From Robbsia sp. KACC 23696 (lineage in GTDB: Bacteria; Pseudomonadota; Gammaproteobacteria; Burkholderiales; Burkholderiaceae), in NCBI RefSeq assembly GCF_039852015.1, contig NZ_CP156626.1:1088249-1152248 (forward strand): 64,000 nt of DNA. Reading direction: 5' to 3'. The translations under genes were made by a program, and so were the position numbers. The notes under the pieces were generated by a model. That model worked only from the letters and a program-made list of their open reading frames with translations, ran no database searches and was not told where the DNA came from. This document shows, one piece after another, positions 24,973-34,245 of this stretch (within the stretch, counting starts at the first letter, position 1; every line of letters starts with the position of its first letter).

Positions 24973-25767
24973 ATGACAGCAAAGGTTTATCTCATTGGTG
25001 CGGGGCCTGGCGCGGCCGACTTGATCACGGTCCGTGGCGCGCGCTTGCTCGCCCGCGCGGCAGTCGTGCTGCACGACGCGCTGGTCGAACCCGACATGCT
25101 GGAATTGGCGCCGGATGCCCGTTTGATTCCAGTGGGAAAGCGTTGCGGCAAACACTCCAGCGCCCAGCATTTCATCAACAAGCAGTTGGTGGATGCGGCG
25201 AAGGCGCAGGCTGACGGTCAGATCGTCGTCCGTCTAAAAGGGGGCGATCCGATGCTCTTCGGACGCGCCGACGAGGAAATGCGCGCGTTGGAGGCAGCGG
25301 GCATCGACTATGACGTCGTGCCCGGCGTCACGGCGTCACTCGCGAGTGCCGCGAGCCTGAAGCGCTCGCTGACCTTGCGGGGGGTAGCGCGAAGCGTCGT
25401 GCTCGCCACCCGCAGCCGGGCGGCCGATTCGGACGACATTCAACGCCGCGCCGATGCGGATTCACTCGTGTATTACATGGGGCGGGATCAAGCGCCGGAA
25501 ATTGCCTTGGAGCTGATCGAGGCGGGGCGGGATCCAGAGACGCCTGCTGTCGTGGTCGAGGCGTGTTCGACGCCTCGGGAGCGCAGCGTGACTGTCAGTC
25601 TTCAGGCGCTCGCTGACGGCGCGCTAAGCGACTGGTTCGACAAGGCGCAACCGTGCGCGCTGCTGATCGGGGAGGCTTTCCGCCCGAGATCGACACTGGC
25701 GGGACAGTCGGCGGCATCGGATCTCGACGCCGCACTGGAACACGGGCCCGACGTTCACGCCGCCTGA
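24973..25767 (+). CDS. cobA: uroporphyrinogen-III C-methyltransferase (SUMT)
   Basis: 264 residues from the ATG at 24973, after GAGGGG; an upstream in-frame ATG-like start at 24895 has no ribosome site. SAM-methyltransferase landmarks are YLIGAGPGAADLITVRGARL, VVRLKGGDPMLFGR, VPGVTASLASAAS and YYMGRDQAPEI. It makes precorrin-2, the siroheme precursor needed by CysI. It is the stand-alone short form, not a CysG fusion, so the oxidase step must be elsewhere. It ends the sulfur operon 137 bases after cysN. Confidence 0.93.
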   Translation: MTAKVYLIGAGPGAADLITVRGARLLARAAVVLHDALVEPDMLELAPDARLIPVGKRCGKHSSAQHFINKQLVDAAKAQADGQIVVRLKGGDPMLFGRADEEMRALEAAGIDYDVVPGVTASLASAASLKRSLTLRGVARSVVLATRSRAADSDDIQRRADADSLVYYMGRDQAPEIALELIEAGRDPETPAVVVEACSTPRERSVTVSLQALADGALSDWFDKAQPCALLIGEAFRPRSTLAGQSAASDLDAALEHGPDVHAA

Positions 25768-25943
25768 ATCGGCGTGACGCGCGCAGCCCCGCACACTTAC
25801 GGCGTTTTCGGCTCGACACCGTGCGCACTAATAGCGCTTTTTTGGCTTCCGATGTCGCGCCGGAGGGCAGCGCCAGGTCTAGCGCAGGGTTAAGAAATTC
25901 CTTATCGCTACCGGCCCATCTTGTCGAAAATCCGGCGAAGCGC

Positions 25944-26280
25944 GCGAAGTTCGATCGTGGCGATATCGTACGAGTCTGCTTGAATCCATCCCACGGGCAC
26001 GAACAAAAGGGCGACTTCAGACCCGCGCTAGTCTTAGCCCCCGCTGCGTTCAATGCATTAGGCGTCGCGTTGGTTGCGCCCAAGTCAACGCGGTGAGTCA
26101 GCACGTTTTGCCGGTTTTGCAGCGCCGCTTTCCGGTTCTGGTACGGAAACACAAGGCGTCGTGTTGGTGAATAGGGTTCGCGCGATGGACTTGGAGGCTC
26201 GCGGTGCGCGTAAGATCGAGCGCGCTCCAGATGAGGTAATCGAGGATGCACTGGCGCGGCTTCAGGCCATTCTCGAATAA
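25944..26280 (+). pseudogene. MazF/PemK-type toxin gene, inactivated (lost start, frameshift)
   Basis: Two frames together give a near-complete PemK-like protein. FDRGDIVRVCLNPSHGHEQK through NALGVALVAP is in one frame. RFAGFAAPLSGSGTETQGVV through ARLQAILE is in the next. The shift is near 26075-26085, where about two bases seem missing after the VAP block. The expected N-terminal Met codon before AKF reads CGC, and no alternative start lies just upstream. I see no MazE/PemI-like antitoxin upstream. The gene looks dead. Confidence 0.72.
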
Positions 26281-26325
26281 TAAGACAGTGCCGCCTTTGG
26301 TCACTGCAAGACGACTGTGAGCGGA

Positions 26326-26688
26326 TTACGCCCGCAGCGCATAGGCCGCTAGCGCATCCAGCACCGCATCGTCCTCTCCCGCCGCTTGCGTGCAGAGGAT
26401 CGTTAGATCCGGTCGGGCAAGGCGACATTGATCGAGGAGGGCGGGCAGATCACGCCGCAGATGTGCGCCTTGTCCGAAAAATACCGGCACGACCTTGATC
26501 GTATCGCAGCCCTCGGCGGCAAGTGCATCGATCGCACCGGCCAGATCCGGTGTCATCAATTCCAGAAACGCCAAAGACACCGCCGGGCCATCCGGCACGC
26601 CGCGCAGCCTTTGCGCCAGGCGCTCGAACGGCTCCGCCCAACGCGGATCGCGTGCACCATGCCCGAACAAGACGATACCGGTGGCCAT
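26326..26688 (-). CDS. CbiX/SirB-type sirohydrochlorin ferrochelatase-like protein
   Basis: 120 residues from the ATG at 26688; the frame is open further upstream inside lptG but has no family sequence there. The short CbiX form is recognisable by GIVLFGHGARDPRW (first metal-site His) and KVVPVFFGQGAHLRRDLP (second His). It would insert Fe2+ (or Co2+) into sirohydrochlorin for siroheme, matching cobA and cysI across the road. Its ATG shares a base with the lptG stop (TGATG), so translation is coupled to lptG. Confidence 0.85.
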   Translation of the reverse strand: MATGIVLFGHGARDPRWAEPFERLAQRLRGVPDGPAVSLAFLELMTPDLAGAIDALAAEGCDTIKVVPVFFGQGAHLRRDLPALLDQCRLARPDLTILCTQAAGEDDAVLDALAAYALRA

Positions 26689-27908
26689 CAGTGTCGATTC
26701 ACCCATTTGAGGCTGACAATGCCCATCGCCAGGTAAATCAGCGAGGGCAGGGCCGCGGTGAGCGGTGCCGGCCAAGTATTCAAATTGCCGATATGCGAAA
26801 ACAGCGTATTGATCAACTGGAAGCTCATCCCCAGCATAATGCCGCCGAAGACTTTCATCCCGATCGCGCCCGCGCGGGTATGCATATAGGCGAAGGGCAG
26901 TGCCAGCGTCAGCATCACGAAAACGGCGAACGGATAGAAGATCTTCCGCCACAGCGCCGTCAGATAGCGTTGCGCGTCCTGGCTGTTTTCTTGCAAATGG
27001 CTGATATACGACGACAAGGTGTAGATCGACATCTGGTCCGGCGACACGAGCAGCACCGACAGAATCCGCGGCGTCAACTCCGAGCGCATCAGCATTTCCG
27101 GCTTCGATTGTTCCGTTGCTTGATACAGCGGATTTAACGAAGTCAGATCCGCCACCGGCTCGTTCGTGAGCCGCTTCAGGTCCATTTCCGTCACATCCTG
27201 TAAGCGCCACTGATTCGGCGGCACGAAGGTGCCGCTCTTTGCCTCGCGCACGCTGTTCAAGCGATATTGCGAGTCGAATTCGTAGATCTTGACCTGGCTG
27301 ATGGTCGAATCGGAATTCAGCTTGCCGACATTGACGAAGCGGGTCACGCTGGACTGATCGCCCTTCGTGCCGCCCGTGCCGCCGGTGCCGCCGGTGCCGC
27401 CGGTGCCGCCGGTGCCGCCGGTGCCGCCGTTGGCGCCGGGCACGGTGTCTTTCAACCAGACCCCGGACTTGAAGTCCGACGAGACCGACGAGCCCAATGC
27501 GCCCAGTCGCACGCGCTCCGACAACTGATTCGCGTAAGGGCCGATGTATTCACCGATCGCGAACGTCAGCAGCAGCAGCGGCACGCCGATTTTCATCTGT
27601 GTGCCGAGGGCGCGCATCGGCGACAAGCCGGCCGCGCGCAGGATCGTGAACTCGGACGAGCCGGCCATTTGCGCGAACACGTAGATCGCACTGATCAGCA
27701 CCGCGACCGGGATGATGTCGTAGAAGTGCGAAGGCTGCTGTAACGCCACCGTCAACACGGCGTAGGCAAAGCTGTACTTCCCGTGTCCGACCGAATCAAG
27801 TTGACTGATCAAGTCAAAGAAGAAGAACAGTCCCGAGAAGGCAAACAGAATGAAGATGAAGGTCAGATAGACCTGTCTGCCGATATATCGTTCGTAAGTA
27901 CGCAACAT
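26688..27908 (-). CDS. lptG: LPS export ABC transporter permease LptG, with internal (Gly-Gly-Thr)7 insertion
   Basis: 406 residues, longer than the usual 355-380. The N terminus MLRTYERYIGRQVYLTFIFI, three N-terminal and three C-terminal membrane helices, and a periplasmic beta-jellyroll mark LptG of the LptB2FG lipopolysaccharide exporter. In the jellyroll, after WLKDTVPGAN, seven in-frame copies of Gly-Gly-Thr are encoded by a 9-bp tandem repeat, followed by KGDQSS. Other LptG proteins have a short loop there. The gene starts directly after the lptF stop (TAAATG) and ends overlapping the CbiX gene. It is expected to be essential. Confidence 0.93.
   Translation of the reverse strand: MLRTYERYIGRQVYLTFIFILFAFSGLFFFFDLISQLDSVGHGKYSFAYAVLTVALQQPSHFYDIIPVAVLISAIYVFAQMAGSSEFTILRAAGLSPMRALGTQMKIGVPLLLLTFAIGEYIGPYANQLSERVRLGALGSSVSSDFKSGVWLKDTVPGANGGTGGTGGTGGTGGTGGTGGTKGDQSSVTRFVNVGKLNSDSTISQVKIYEFDSQYRLNSVREAKSGTFVPPNQWRLQDVTEMDLKRLTNEPVADLTSLNPLYQATEQSKPEMLMRSELTPRILSVLLVSPDQMSIYTLSSYISHLQENSQDAQRYLTALWRKIFYPFAVFVMLTLALPFAYMHTRAGAIGMKVFGGIMLGMSFQLINTLFSHIGNLNTWPAPLTAALPSLIYLAMGIVSLKWVNRH
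27367..27429. repeat. 9-bp tandem repeat (7 units) inside lptG
   Basis: Seven head-to-tail copies of gtgccgccg (plus strand). The first copy differs in its last base; the others are identical. Read on the minus strand it is GGC GGC ACC, Gly-Gly-Thr. Because the unit is 9 bp, copy-number changes keep the frame. Confidence 0.95.
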
Positions 27909-28997
27909 TTATTTCGCCCGCCGCAGCCGAAGAGTGAAAAGCGGGCGGTTTTGAATCCGGCGCCACAATAGGAAGGTGGCAGCGCACGCCACGATGATAT
28001 GCAGCGCAAACAGGCCGACGACAAATGGGATCCGTCCCTGCTCGATCCAATTCTGCATCAGGTTCTGCAGATTTGAATAGGTCAGGTAGACGAGGACCGC
28101 GAACACCATATTGATGGTCCGACCGCGTCGGGGGTTTTGGTAGGCCAGCGGGATGGCCAGCAGCATCAGCGTCATGCCGGTCATCGGCAAGCCGAGGCGC
28201 CAGGCCAGTTCGCCCAGGTGATCGCGCGTCGGCGTCTGCAGCAGTTGCATCGACGGTGTGCCGCGCGTGTTCTGCGTTTCCACTGTCGGCTTGTCATCCA
28301 TTTTCACGCCGTAGCGCTTGAATTCGACCACGCGGAAATTGGCTTTACCCGGCTCGCCGTCATAGCGCCGACCGTTTTCCAGCACGATGAAGCGGTCGCC
28401 GTTCGGTTGGGTCTCGATTTGACCTTGCTTCGACACGACGACGAACAATTTGCCGTTCTCGGTGCTGGTGACAAAGACGTTCTGAACGTTGGCCAGGTTG
28501 GCCGAGAGTTTCTCGACGAAGAAAACGCGGTGATTCGTTGCCGATTCGCGGAATTGACCGGGGGCGATCAGCGAAATATCGTCGCGTTGCTGAAACCGCG
28601 CGGTGATCTTCGCTTGCTCGTTGCTGGCCCAGGGCCATGCCACCAGGGAGCAAAACGCGATGGCGATAATGATCGGCGCGGAGAACGTCGCGATCGGTCG
28701 GATCAGCGCGTACAGGCTCAGGCCGGACGCTTGCCAGACCACCATTTCGGAATCGCGATACCAGCGTGTGAGCACGACGAGGATCGAGACGAACAGCGTG
28801 ACGATCATCATCACGGCCAGATAGCCGACCATCGTCAGGCCGATCAATACCAATACGTCGCGCGGATCGACCTTGCCGACGGCGGCGGACCCGATCACTC
28901 GGATCACCATCGTCGTCAGCATGATGGTCACCAGCACCATGAATACGGCGCCGGCGGTTCCCGCGAGTTCACGCTGCAGTGAACGTTGAAAAATCAT
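27909..28997 (-). CDS. lptF: LPS export ABC transporter permease LptF
   Basis: 362 residues, normal length. It begins MIFQRSLQRELAGTAGAVFM and has the first three membrane helices in residues 10-120, a periplasmic jellyroll in the middle, and three helices at the C terminus (MTGMTLMLLAIPLAYQNPRR is the characteristic block). It partners LptG and LptB to pull lipopolysaccharide from the inner membrane. It is divergent from pepA, the usual arrangement in proteobacteria. Confidence 0.95.
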   Translation of the reverse strand: MIFQRSLQRELAGTAGAVFMVLVTIMLTTMVIRVIGSAAVGKVDPRDVLVLIGLTMVGYLAVMMIVTLFVSILVVLTRWYRDSEMVVWQASGLSLYALIRPIATFSAPIIIAIAFCSLVAWPWASNEQAKITARFQQRDDISLIAPGQFRESATNHRVFFVEKLSANLANVQNVFVTSTENGKLFVVVSKQGQIETQPNGDRFIVLENGRRYDGEPGKANFRVVEFKRYGVKMDDKPTVETQNTRGTPSMQLLQTPTRDHLGELAWRLGLPMTGMTLMLLAIPLAYQNPRRGRTINMVFAVLVYLTYSNLQNLMQNWIEQGRIPFVVGLFALHIIVACAATFLLWRRIQNRPLFTLRLRRAK

Positions 28998-29236
28998 GTC
29001 GTCAGAAAGAGAGAGCGCTTAAGGCGCAAAGTGCGCTCGGCAGGATAGCGCGATGCCGGTCCTGAAGGTGTTTCGGGACCTGTTTCCGTGCATTACATCG
29101 TGCGTGCGAACGTTCCCCGAAACGGGTTCCGGCGAAGCACCACACGTGGGGCCGGGACCGGTGCGTCAGACGTCCGCTGTCGTCGCGCGGAAAATAGCGG
29201 ATAATCGCGCTTGAACTGTCACCAGGAATGAGCGCG

Positions 29237-30874
29237 ATGGACTTTAGCATAAAAGCCTTCGAGTGGACCAAGACGGCCGGCGCCGCCGGCGGCGTTGCAG
29301 GTACGAAGACTGATTGTATCGTGGTCGGCGTGTTCGAGGCGGCCGGGCAGGCCGCGTTGAGCCCGGCGGCTGCGCAAATCGATGCCCAGAACGGCGGGTT
29401 GCTGACGCGTTTGCTGAAAGCAGGTGATCTGGAAGGGCGTGCCGGCGCGACGCTGCTGCTGCACTGTGACCCCGCATCGGCCGCCCCGCGCGTGCTGGCA
29501 GTGGGTCTGGGCAAGCCGGACGCGTTCGGCGCCAAGGCGTTCCTGGAGGCCAGTCGCGCCGCCGGCCGCGCGCTGGCGGGCGCCAAGGCGGCGTCCGTCT
29601 TGCATACGTTGGCCCAGCTGACGGTGCCGGAACGCGACGCCGCTTGGGCATTGCGCACGGCCATCGTGAGCTTGCGCGAGGCGAGCTATCGCTTTGGCGG
29701 CCGACGTTCGCGCGCCGACGCCACGCCGTCCTTGGCGCTGAAGAAGGTGGTGTTCAGCGTCGATGCCAGCGAAGAGAAAGCATTGAAGACCGCGCTGCAG
29801 GCAGGCGTGGCGCTGTCGAACGGCATGGACCTGACGCGGGATCTGGGCAACGAAGCGCCCAATTTCTGCACGCCGCGTTTCCTGGCGGATACCGCGCGCA
29901 AGCTCGGTCGCGACTGGAAGCTGAAGGTCGAGGTGCTGGAGCGCAAGCAGATCGAAGCATTGCGGATGGGTTCTTTCCTGTCGGTCGCGAAGGCATCGGT
30001 CGAGCCGCCGCAGTTCATCGTGCTGCGCCACAACGGTGGCGGCGCGAAGGATGCGCCGGTCGTGCTGGTGGGCAAGGGCATCACCTTCGATACCGGCGGC
30101 ATCTCGCTGAAGCCGGGCGAGGCGATGGACGAGATGAAGTACGACATGTGCGGAGCGGGCAGCGTGCTGGGCACGATGCGCGCCGTCGCCGAGATGAATC
30201 TAAAGCTGAATGTCGTCGGCATCATCCCGACCTGCGAGAACATGCCGGGTGGCAATGCGCTGAAGCCGGGCGATATCGTCACCAGCATGTCCGGCCAGAC
30301 CATCGAGGTGTTGAACACGGACGCCGAAGGGCGCCTGATCCTGTGCGATGCGTTGACGTATGCGGAACGCTTCAAGCCGGCGGCCGTCGTCGATATCGCC
30401 ACGTTGACGGGCGCTTGCATCATCGCGCTAGGCCATCACAACTCGGGCCTGTATGCGAGCGACGATGCCTTGGCGACGCAGTTGCTCGACGCATCGAAGG
30501 TAGCGGCGGACGCCGCATGGCGCATGCCGCTCGACGACGCCTATCAGGATCAGTTGAAGTCGAATTTCGCCGATATGGCGAACATCGGCGGGCGTCCGGC
30601 CGGTAGCGTGACCGCGGCCTGCTTCCTGGCGCGTTTCACGAAGGCGTATCCGTGGGCGCACTTGGATATCGCCGGCACGGCTTGGAAGAGCGGTGCGGCG
30701 AAGGGCGCCACGGGCCGTCCGGTGCCCTTGCTGGTGCAATTCCTGTGCGACCGCGCCGAAGCGCCTGCTGTGCCGTTGGCAGCGGATTCGGCGTCGAAGG
30801 CCGGCAAGCCGGCCGCGCGGAAGGCACCGGGGACGGCTCGCAAGGTTGCCGTGAAGACGGCAAAGGCCGCCTGA
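29237..30874 (+). CDS. pepA: cytosol leucyl aminopeptidase
   Basis: 545 residues. The ATG at 29237 ([10 protein letters not shown]) is preferred because AGGA lies 9 bases upstream; the ATG at 29228 is too close to it. The M17 signature NTDAEGRL is at residues 360-367, and [17 protein letters not shown] carries the metal-binding Lys and Asp. The enzyme releases N-terminal residues from peptides using two metal ions, and in E. coli also binds DNA. The last 30 residues are an unusual Ala/Lys-rich tail ([20 protein letters not shown]) resembling histone-H1-like tails, absent from textbook PepA. Confidence 0.94.
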   Translation: MDFSIKAFEWTKTAGAAGGVAGTKTDCIVVGVFEAAGQAALSPAAAQIDAQNGGLLTRLLKAGDLEGRAGATLLLHCDPASAAPRVLAVGLGKPDAFGAKAFLEASRAAGRALAGAKAASVLHTLAQLTVPERDAAWALRTAIVSLREASYRFGGRRSRADATPSLALKKVVFSVDASEEKALKTALQAGVALSNGMDLTRDLGNEAPNFCTPRFLADTARKLGRDWKLKVEVLERKQIEALRMGSFLSVAKASVEPPQFIVLRHNGGGAKDAPVVLVGKGITFDTGGISLKPGEAMDEMKYDMCGAGSVLGTMRAVAEMNLKLNVVGIIPTCENMPGGNALKPGDIVTSMSGQTIEVLNTDAEGRLILCDALTYAERFKPAAVVDIATLTGACIIALGHHNSGLYASDDALATQLLDASKVAADAAWRMPLDDAYQDQLKSNFADMANIGGRPAGSVTAACFLARFTKAYPWAHLDIAGTAWKSGAAKGATGRPVPLLVQFLCDRAEAPAVPLAADSASKAGKPAARKAPGTARKVAVKTAKAA

Positions 30875-30947
30875 GCGTGGTGTCGCGGGTCGCAGAGCGG
30901 TACCGTAGCCGGGCAGGCTTCCAGGCAGATAGCGCTGGAGGCCTGGC

Positions 30948-31361
30948 ATGACGCGGATCGATTTCCATACCGGCGTCGCCGATCAGATCGGCTATGCGTG
31001 TCGTTTGGTGCGCAAGGCCTACGGCGCCGGCCAGCAGACGGTCGTCGTTGGGGAACCGTCGATGCTTGCGACGTTGGACGCGGCATTGTGGACGTTTTCA
31101 TCGTTGGACTTCATTCCCCATTGCGGCGTTGACAGTCGGCTGGCGGCACAGACGCCGGTCGTGCTGAGCACGTCGCCGGGGCGTGCCCCGCATCATGCGG
31201 TGCTGATCAACTTGGGCGGCGTCGTGCCTGAGGACTTTGCCCGTTTCGAGCGCTTGCTTGAAATCGTCGGCGCCACGCCCGATGCGGTGACGGCGGGGCG
31301 TGACCGATATCGCTTTTACCGCGATCGCGGCTATCAACTGACCAATCACGTCGCTGCTTAG
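30948..31361 (+). CDS. holC: DNA polymerase III subunit chi
   Basis: 137 residues, with GGAGG before the ATG. The pattern MTRIDFHTG, YACRLVRKAYGAGQQTVVVG, LDAALWTFSSLDFIPHC and the closing YRDRGYQLTNH are typical of HolC. Chi links the clamp loader (through psi) to SSB at the replication fork. It lies 73 bases after pepA, the conserved pepA-holC order, but valS, which often follows, is not here; the T6SS island starts instead. Confidence 0.92.
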   Translation: MTRIDFHTGVADQIGYACRLVRKAYGAGQQTVVVGEPSMLATLDAALWTFSSLDFIPHCGVDSRLAAQTPVVLSTSPGRAPHHAVLINLGGVVPEDFARFERLLEIVGATPDAVTAGRDRYRFYRDRGYQLTNHVAA

Positions 31362-31388
31362 CGGGCGGGGTGGGATGGCAGTCATATC

Positions 31389-31421
31389 GGAGGGCGCCGC
31401 GGCTGGGCGACCCTCCTTTTT
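31389..31421 (+). terminator. intrinsic terminator after holC
   Basis: GGAGGG (31389-31394) pairs with CCCTCC (31411-31416), with further GC pairs inside the stem, and is followed by TTTTTATTTG. Confidence 0.7.
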
Positions 31422-31619
31422 ATTTGTTTCGTACTAAATGCGCGCGATGCGTGCATCGCGCAGATCCCCGCGTTAGGCTAAATTGCTGACCATGCAATAG
31501 TTAATAGACTGTCTTTTGAAAGACTTTCATCGATACACATCGGTGGTGTGACGAGTTCGATTAGCACGTGCCCACGGTACAGATATGACTTATCATTAAG
31601 TCCAATCCGTAACGTGGGG

Positions 31620-31636
31620 CCTTACGTCGTGTAAGG
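31620..31636 (+). promoter_or_regulatory. hairpin covering the vgrG ribosome site
   Basis: CCTTAC-GTCGT-GTAAGG is a perfect 6-bp hairpin. Its right arm holds the only Shine-Dalgarno-like bases (AAGG) before the TTG start of vgrG at 31639, and it is followed by TTTT. It could limit translation or act as a weak terminator. Confidence 0.4.
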
Positions 31637-31638
31637 TT

Positions 31639-34245
31639 TTGGGTTTGTCAGATAATTTAACGACATTGTCATCGGCGGCCGCGTCGATGCTTGGTGGCGT
31701 GGATCAGCAAGGCCGCTTGCTGAAACTCGACACGCCGCTCAGTGGCGTGACGTTGACGCCGATCCGTGCCGTGGGCGAGAGCCGCATCGGTCGACACTAT
31801 GAGTTCGTCGTCGATGCGGTGTCGTCGAAGGAAGACATTGCGCTCAAGACGCTGATCGCTCAGCCGGTCACGCTGTGGATTCAGCAAAGCGATCAGCGCT
31901 ATCTGCCGCATCATGGCTATGCGCATACGGTACGCCGGCTCGGCGGAGATGGCAGTCTCACTGCCTACCAAATCGCGTTCACGAGCTGGCTCCATTTTCT
32001 GAAATTTCGTAAAGACGCGCGCATCTGGCAGAACAAGTCGGCCGACGACATTCTGACCGACGTGTTCAATGCGCATCCTCAGGCGCAGGGTTTCTTTTCT
32101 TTCTCGCTGTCGGCCGCCTTGCCGAAGCGATCGTTCTGCGTGCAGTACGAAGACGACTGGACGTTTGCGCATCGCATCATGGAGCAGGAGGGACTGTATG
32201 GTTTCTTCCAGCAGGCCGCCGACGGTCAATCGCATAGCTTCGTCATCACCGATAACCTTTACGCGCTGACGGCGAATCCGCAGCAGTCGATCGGCTTCTA
32301 TCGCGCCGGCATGGGCAGCGAGGCGGACGCTTTTACGCAGTGGAGCGGGACCCGCGAGCTGCAAAGCGCGCAGTTGACCACGCGCACGTTCGACTACAAG
32401 CAGCCCTCTTCGGGGGCGGTGGGCAAGGGCACCGATACACCGACGATGGCGAATCAGGGCAATCTGCCGTCGCAGTCCGAGGTGTATGAATACACGGGGG
32501 CCTATACCTACAATGCGCAGGACCGCGGCGACACGCTTTCCGAGATTCGGATGCAGGAGTGGGAGTCGCGTGCGAAGCGCTTCTACGGGGCGGGCGGCAC
32601 GCGGAGCGTCGATGCGGGCCAGTGGTTCACCTTGGACGACCACCCGGTTCACCAAACGGGCACGACACAGGATCGACAGTTCGCCGTGATCGAGGCACGG
32701 TGGGTGATCGAGAACAATGTCTCGGTCTCCAGTGAAAGCGCCGACTTCCCGTTCAGCCTGAAAGAGCACGTCGATGAGGTGCGCGCGGCGCATCAAGCGC
32801 AGAGTGGGGCAACGCATACCTTGGCAGGCGCGGTGGCCGGCGTATTGGGTGCGGGGCGTTCTGCTTCCAGCAAGGCGAGCAGCGGCGGCACGGAAGGCTT
32901 CTATCTGGTGGAGGTCGAGGCGCAGCGTCGAAGCGTACCTTTCCGCAGCCCGTTCGATCATCCGAAGCCGCGCATGACGATGCAGACGGCGACGGTGGTG
33001 GGGCAGTCGGGACAAGAGGTGTACACCGATGCCTTGAATCGCATCAAGGTGCGCTTTCATTGGGATCGTTTGAACGACGGCGACGAGAATGCATCGTGCT
33101 GGATTCGCGTGATGCAGTCCGACAGTGGTAACGGCTATGGTGGCGTGCACAGCCCGCGCATCGGTGAGGAAGTGATCGTCGATTGGCTCGATGGCGATTG
33201 CGACAGGCCGCTGGTTACCGGACGGCTGTACAACGGGAATACCACGCCCGAGTGGCATTCGAATGGGATCCTGTCGGGGTTCAAGTCGAAGGAGTACGGC
33301 GGCAGCGGTTATAACCAGCTCGTGATGGATGACGCCACCGGGCAGAATCGCGTGCAACTGGCGAGTAGCTCGGCGGCGTCCGCGCTGCATCTGGGTTATC
33401 TCGTTAATCAGAGCGGCAATACGCGTGGCGCGTATTTAGGGACGGGCTTTGATCTGAGTTCCGGAGCGTATGGCGCGTTGCGAGCGAGCCAGGGGATGTA
33501 TATCAGCACGCATCCGACGACGGCGCAGCCGATGGATGCGAGTAACGCCTCGCAGCAACTGATCAATTCGGAAAGCGTGATGGAGGCGCTCTCCGATGCA
33601 TCGACTACGGCGCAGGCGGAGAGCCTGGTCGACGGGCATACGGCGCTGAAGGCCTTCACCGATGCAACGCAGAACAGTGCGGGGGGATCGACGCAGGCGG
33701 GCGGGAATACGGCGGGCGGCGGGACGGGGAGTGCGAACCAGTTCAAGGAGCCCGTGCTGCTGATGGCGAGTCCGAGTGGGATAGGGATGGCGACGCAGGC
33801 GTCCGTGCATATGTCGGCGAGCAAGCAGGTCAATGTGGTGAGCGGGCAGGATACGTCGCTGGCGGTGGGGAAATCCTTGATCGCGGCGGTGAAGGAAAAG
33901 ATCAGCCTGTTTGCGCAGAATGCCGGGATCAAGCTGTTTGCCGCCAAGGGGCCCGTGCAGATTCAGGCGCAGTCGGATGCGCTTGAAGTGACGGCGCAGA
34001 AAGGCGTGAAGGTGCTGTCGGCGACGGACGTGATTCAGATCTCTGCGGCGAAGGGCGTGCTGCTGACCAGCGGCGGGGCATATATCAAGATCGCCGATGG
34101 GAATATTCAGATTCATGCGCCTGGGACCGTGGATGTGAAGGCGGGGGCGCATGATTTTTCTGGGCCGACGCGTTTGGATCCCCAGTTTCCTGCGTGGACG
34201 CAGATCGAAAACAAGCAAGGGCGATCGATCGACTTTTCGGGATGA
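31639..34245 (+). CDS. vgrG: type VI secretion system spike protein VgrG
   Basis: 868 residues, starting at TTG 31639 or possibly TTG 31645; no ATG fits. The N-terminal gp27-like part (LKLDTPLSGVTLTPIRAVGE, then YEDDWTFAHRIMEQEGLYGF) and the gp5-like OB/needle part (RIKVRFHWDRLND, GYGGVHSPRIGEEVIVDWLDGD) are clear. The C-terminal DUF2345 region is a beta helix ending GPTRLDPQFPAWTQ. VgrG trimers tip the T6SS tube and carry effectors. No other T6SS structural gene is nearby, so this is an orphan vgrG island. The effector and immunity candidates follow directly on the same strand. Confidence 0.94.
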   Translation: MGLSDNLTTLSSAAASMLGGVDQQGRLLKLDTPLSGVTLTPIRAVGESRIGRHYEFVVDAVSSKEDIALKTLIAQPVTLWIQQSDQRYLPHHGYAHTVRRLGGDGSLTAYQIAFTSWLHFLKFRKDARIWQNKSADDILTDVFNAHPQAQGFFSFSLSAALPKRSFCVQYEDDWTFAHRIMEQEGLYGFFQQAADGQSHSFVITDNLYALTANPQQSIGFYRAGMGSEADAFTQWSGTRELQSAQLTTRTFDYKQPSSGAVGKGTDTPTMANQGNLPSQSEVYEYTGAYTYNAQDRGDTLSEIRMQEWESRAKRFYGAGGTRSVDAGQWFTLDDHPVHQTGTTQDRQFAVIEARWVIENNVSVSSESADFPFSLKEHVDEVRAAHQAQSGATHTLAGAVAGVLGAGRSASSKASSGGTEGFYLVEVEAQRRSVPFRSPFDHPKPRMTMQTATVVGQSGQEVYTDALNRIKVRFHWDRLNDGDENASCWIRVMQSDSGNGYGGVHSPRIGEEVIVDWLDGDCDRPLVTGRLYNGNTTPEWHSNGILSGFKSKEYGGSGYNQLVMDDATGQNRVQLASSSAASALHLGYLVNQSGNTRGAYLGTGFDLSSGAYGALRASQGMYISTHPTTAQPMDASNASQQLINSESVMEALSDASTTAQAESLVDGHTALKAFTDATQNSAGGSTQAGGNTAGGGTGSANQFKEPVLLMASPSGIGMATQASVHMSASKQVNVVSGQDTSLAVGKSLIAAVKEKISLFAQNAGIKLFAAKGPVQIQAQSDALEVTAQKGVKVLSATDVIQISAAKGVLLTSGGAYIKIADGNIQIHAPGTVDVKAGAHDFSGPTRLDPQFPAWTQIENKQGRSIDFSG

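Noticed and set aside
25653-25943. Open frame ahead of the toxin relic, possibly its antitoxin
   Set aside because: The sequence is Arg-rich, overlaps cobA and resembles no MazE/PemI antitoxin.
26689-27210. 174-codon extension ahead of the CbiX-type gene
   Set aside because: It lies antiparallel-free but in another frame of lptG, with unrelated sequence; the coupled TGATG start is far better.
27367-27429. Possible CRISPR-like or intergenic repeat
   Set aside because: The units are 9 bp, contiguous without spacers and in frame inside lptG; it is a coding tandem repeat.
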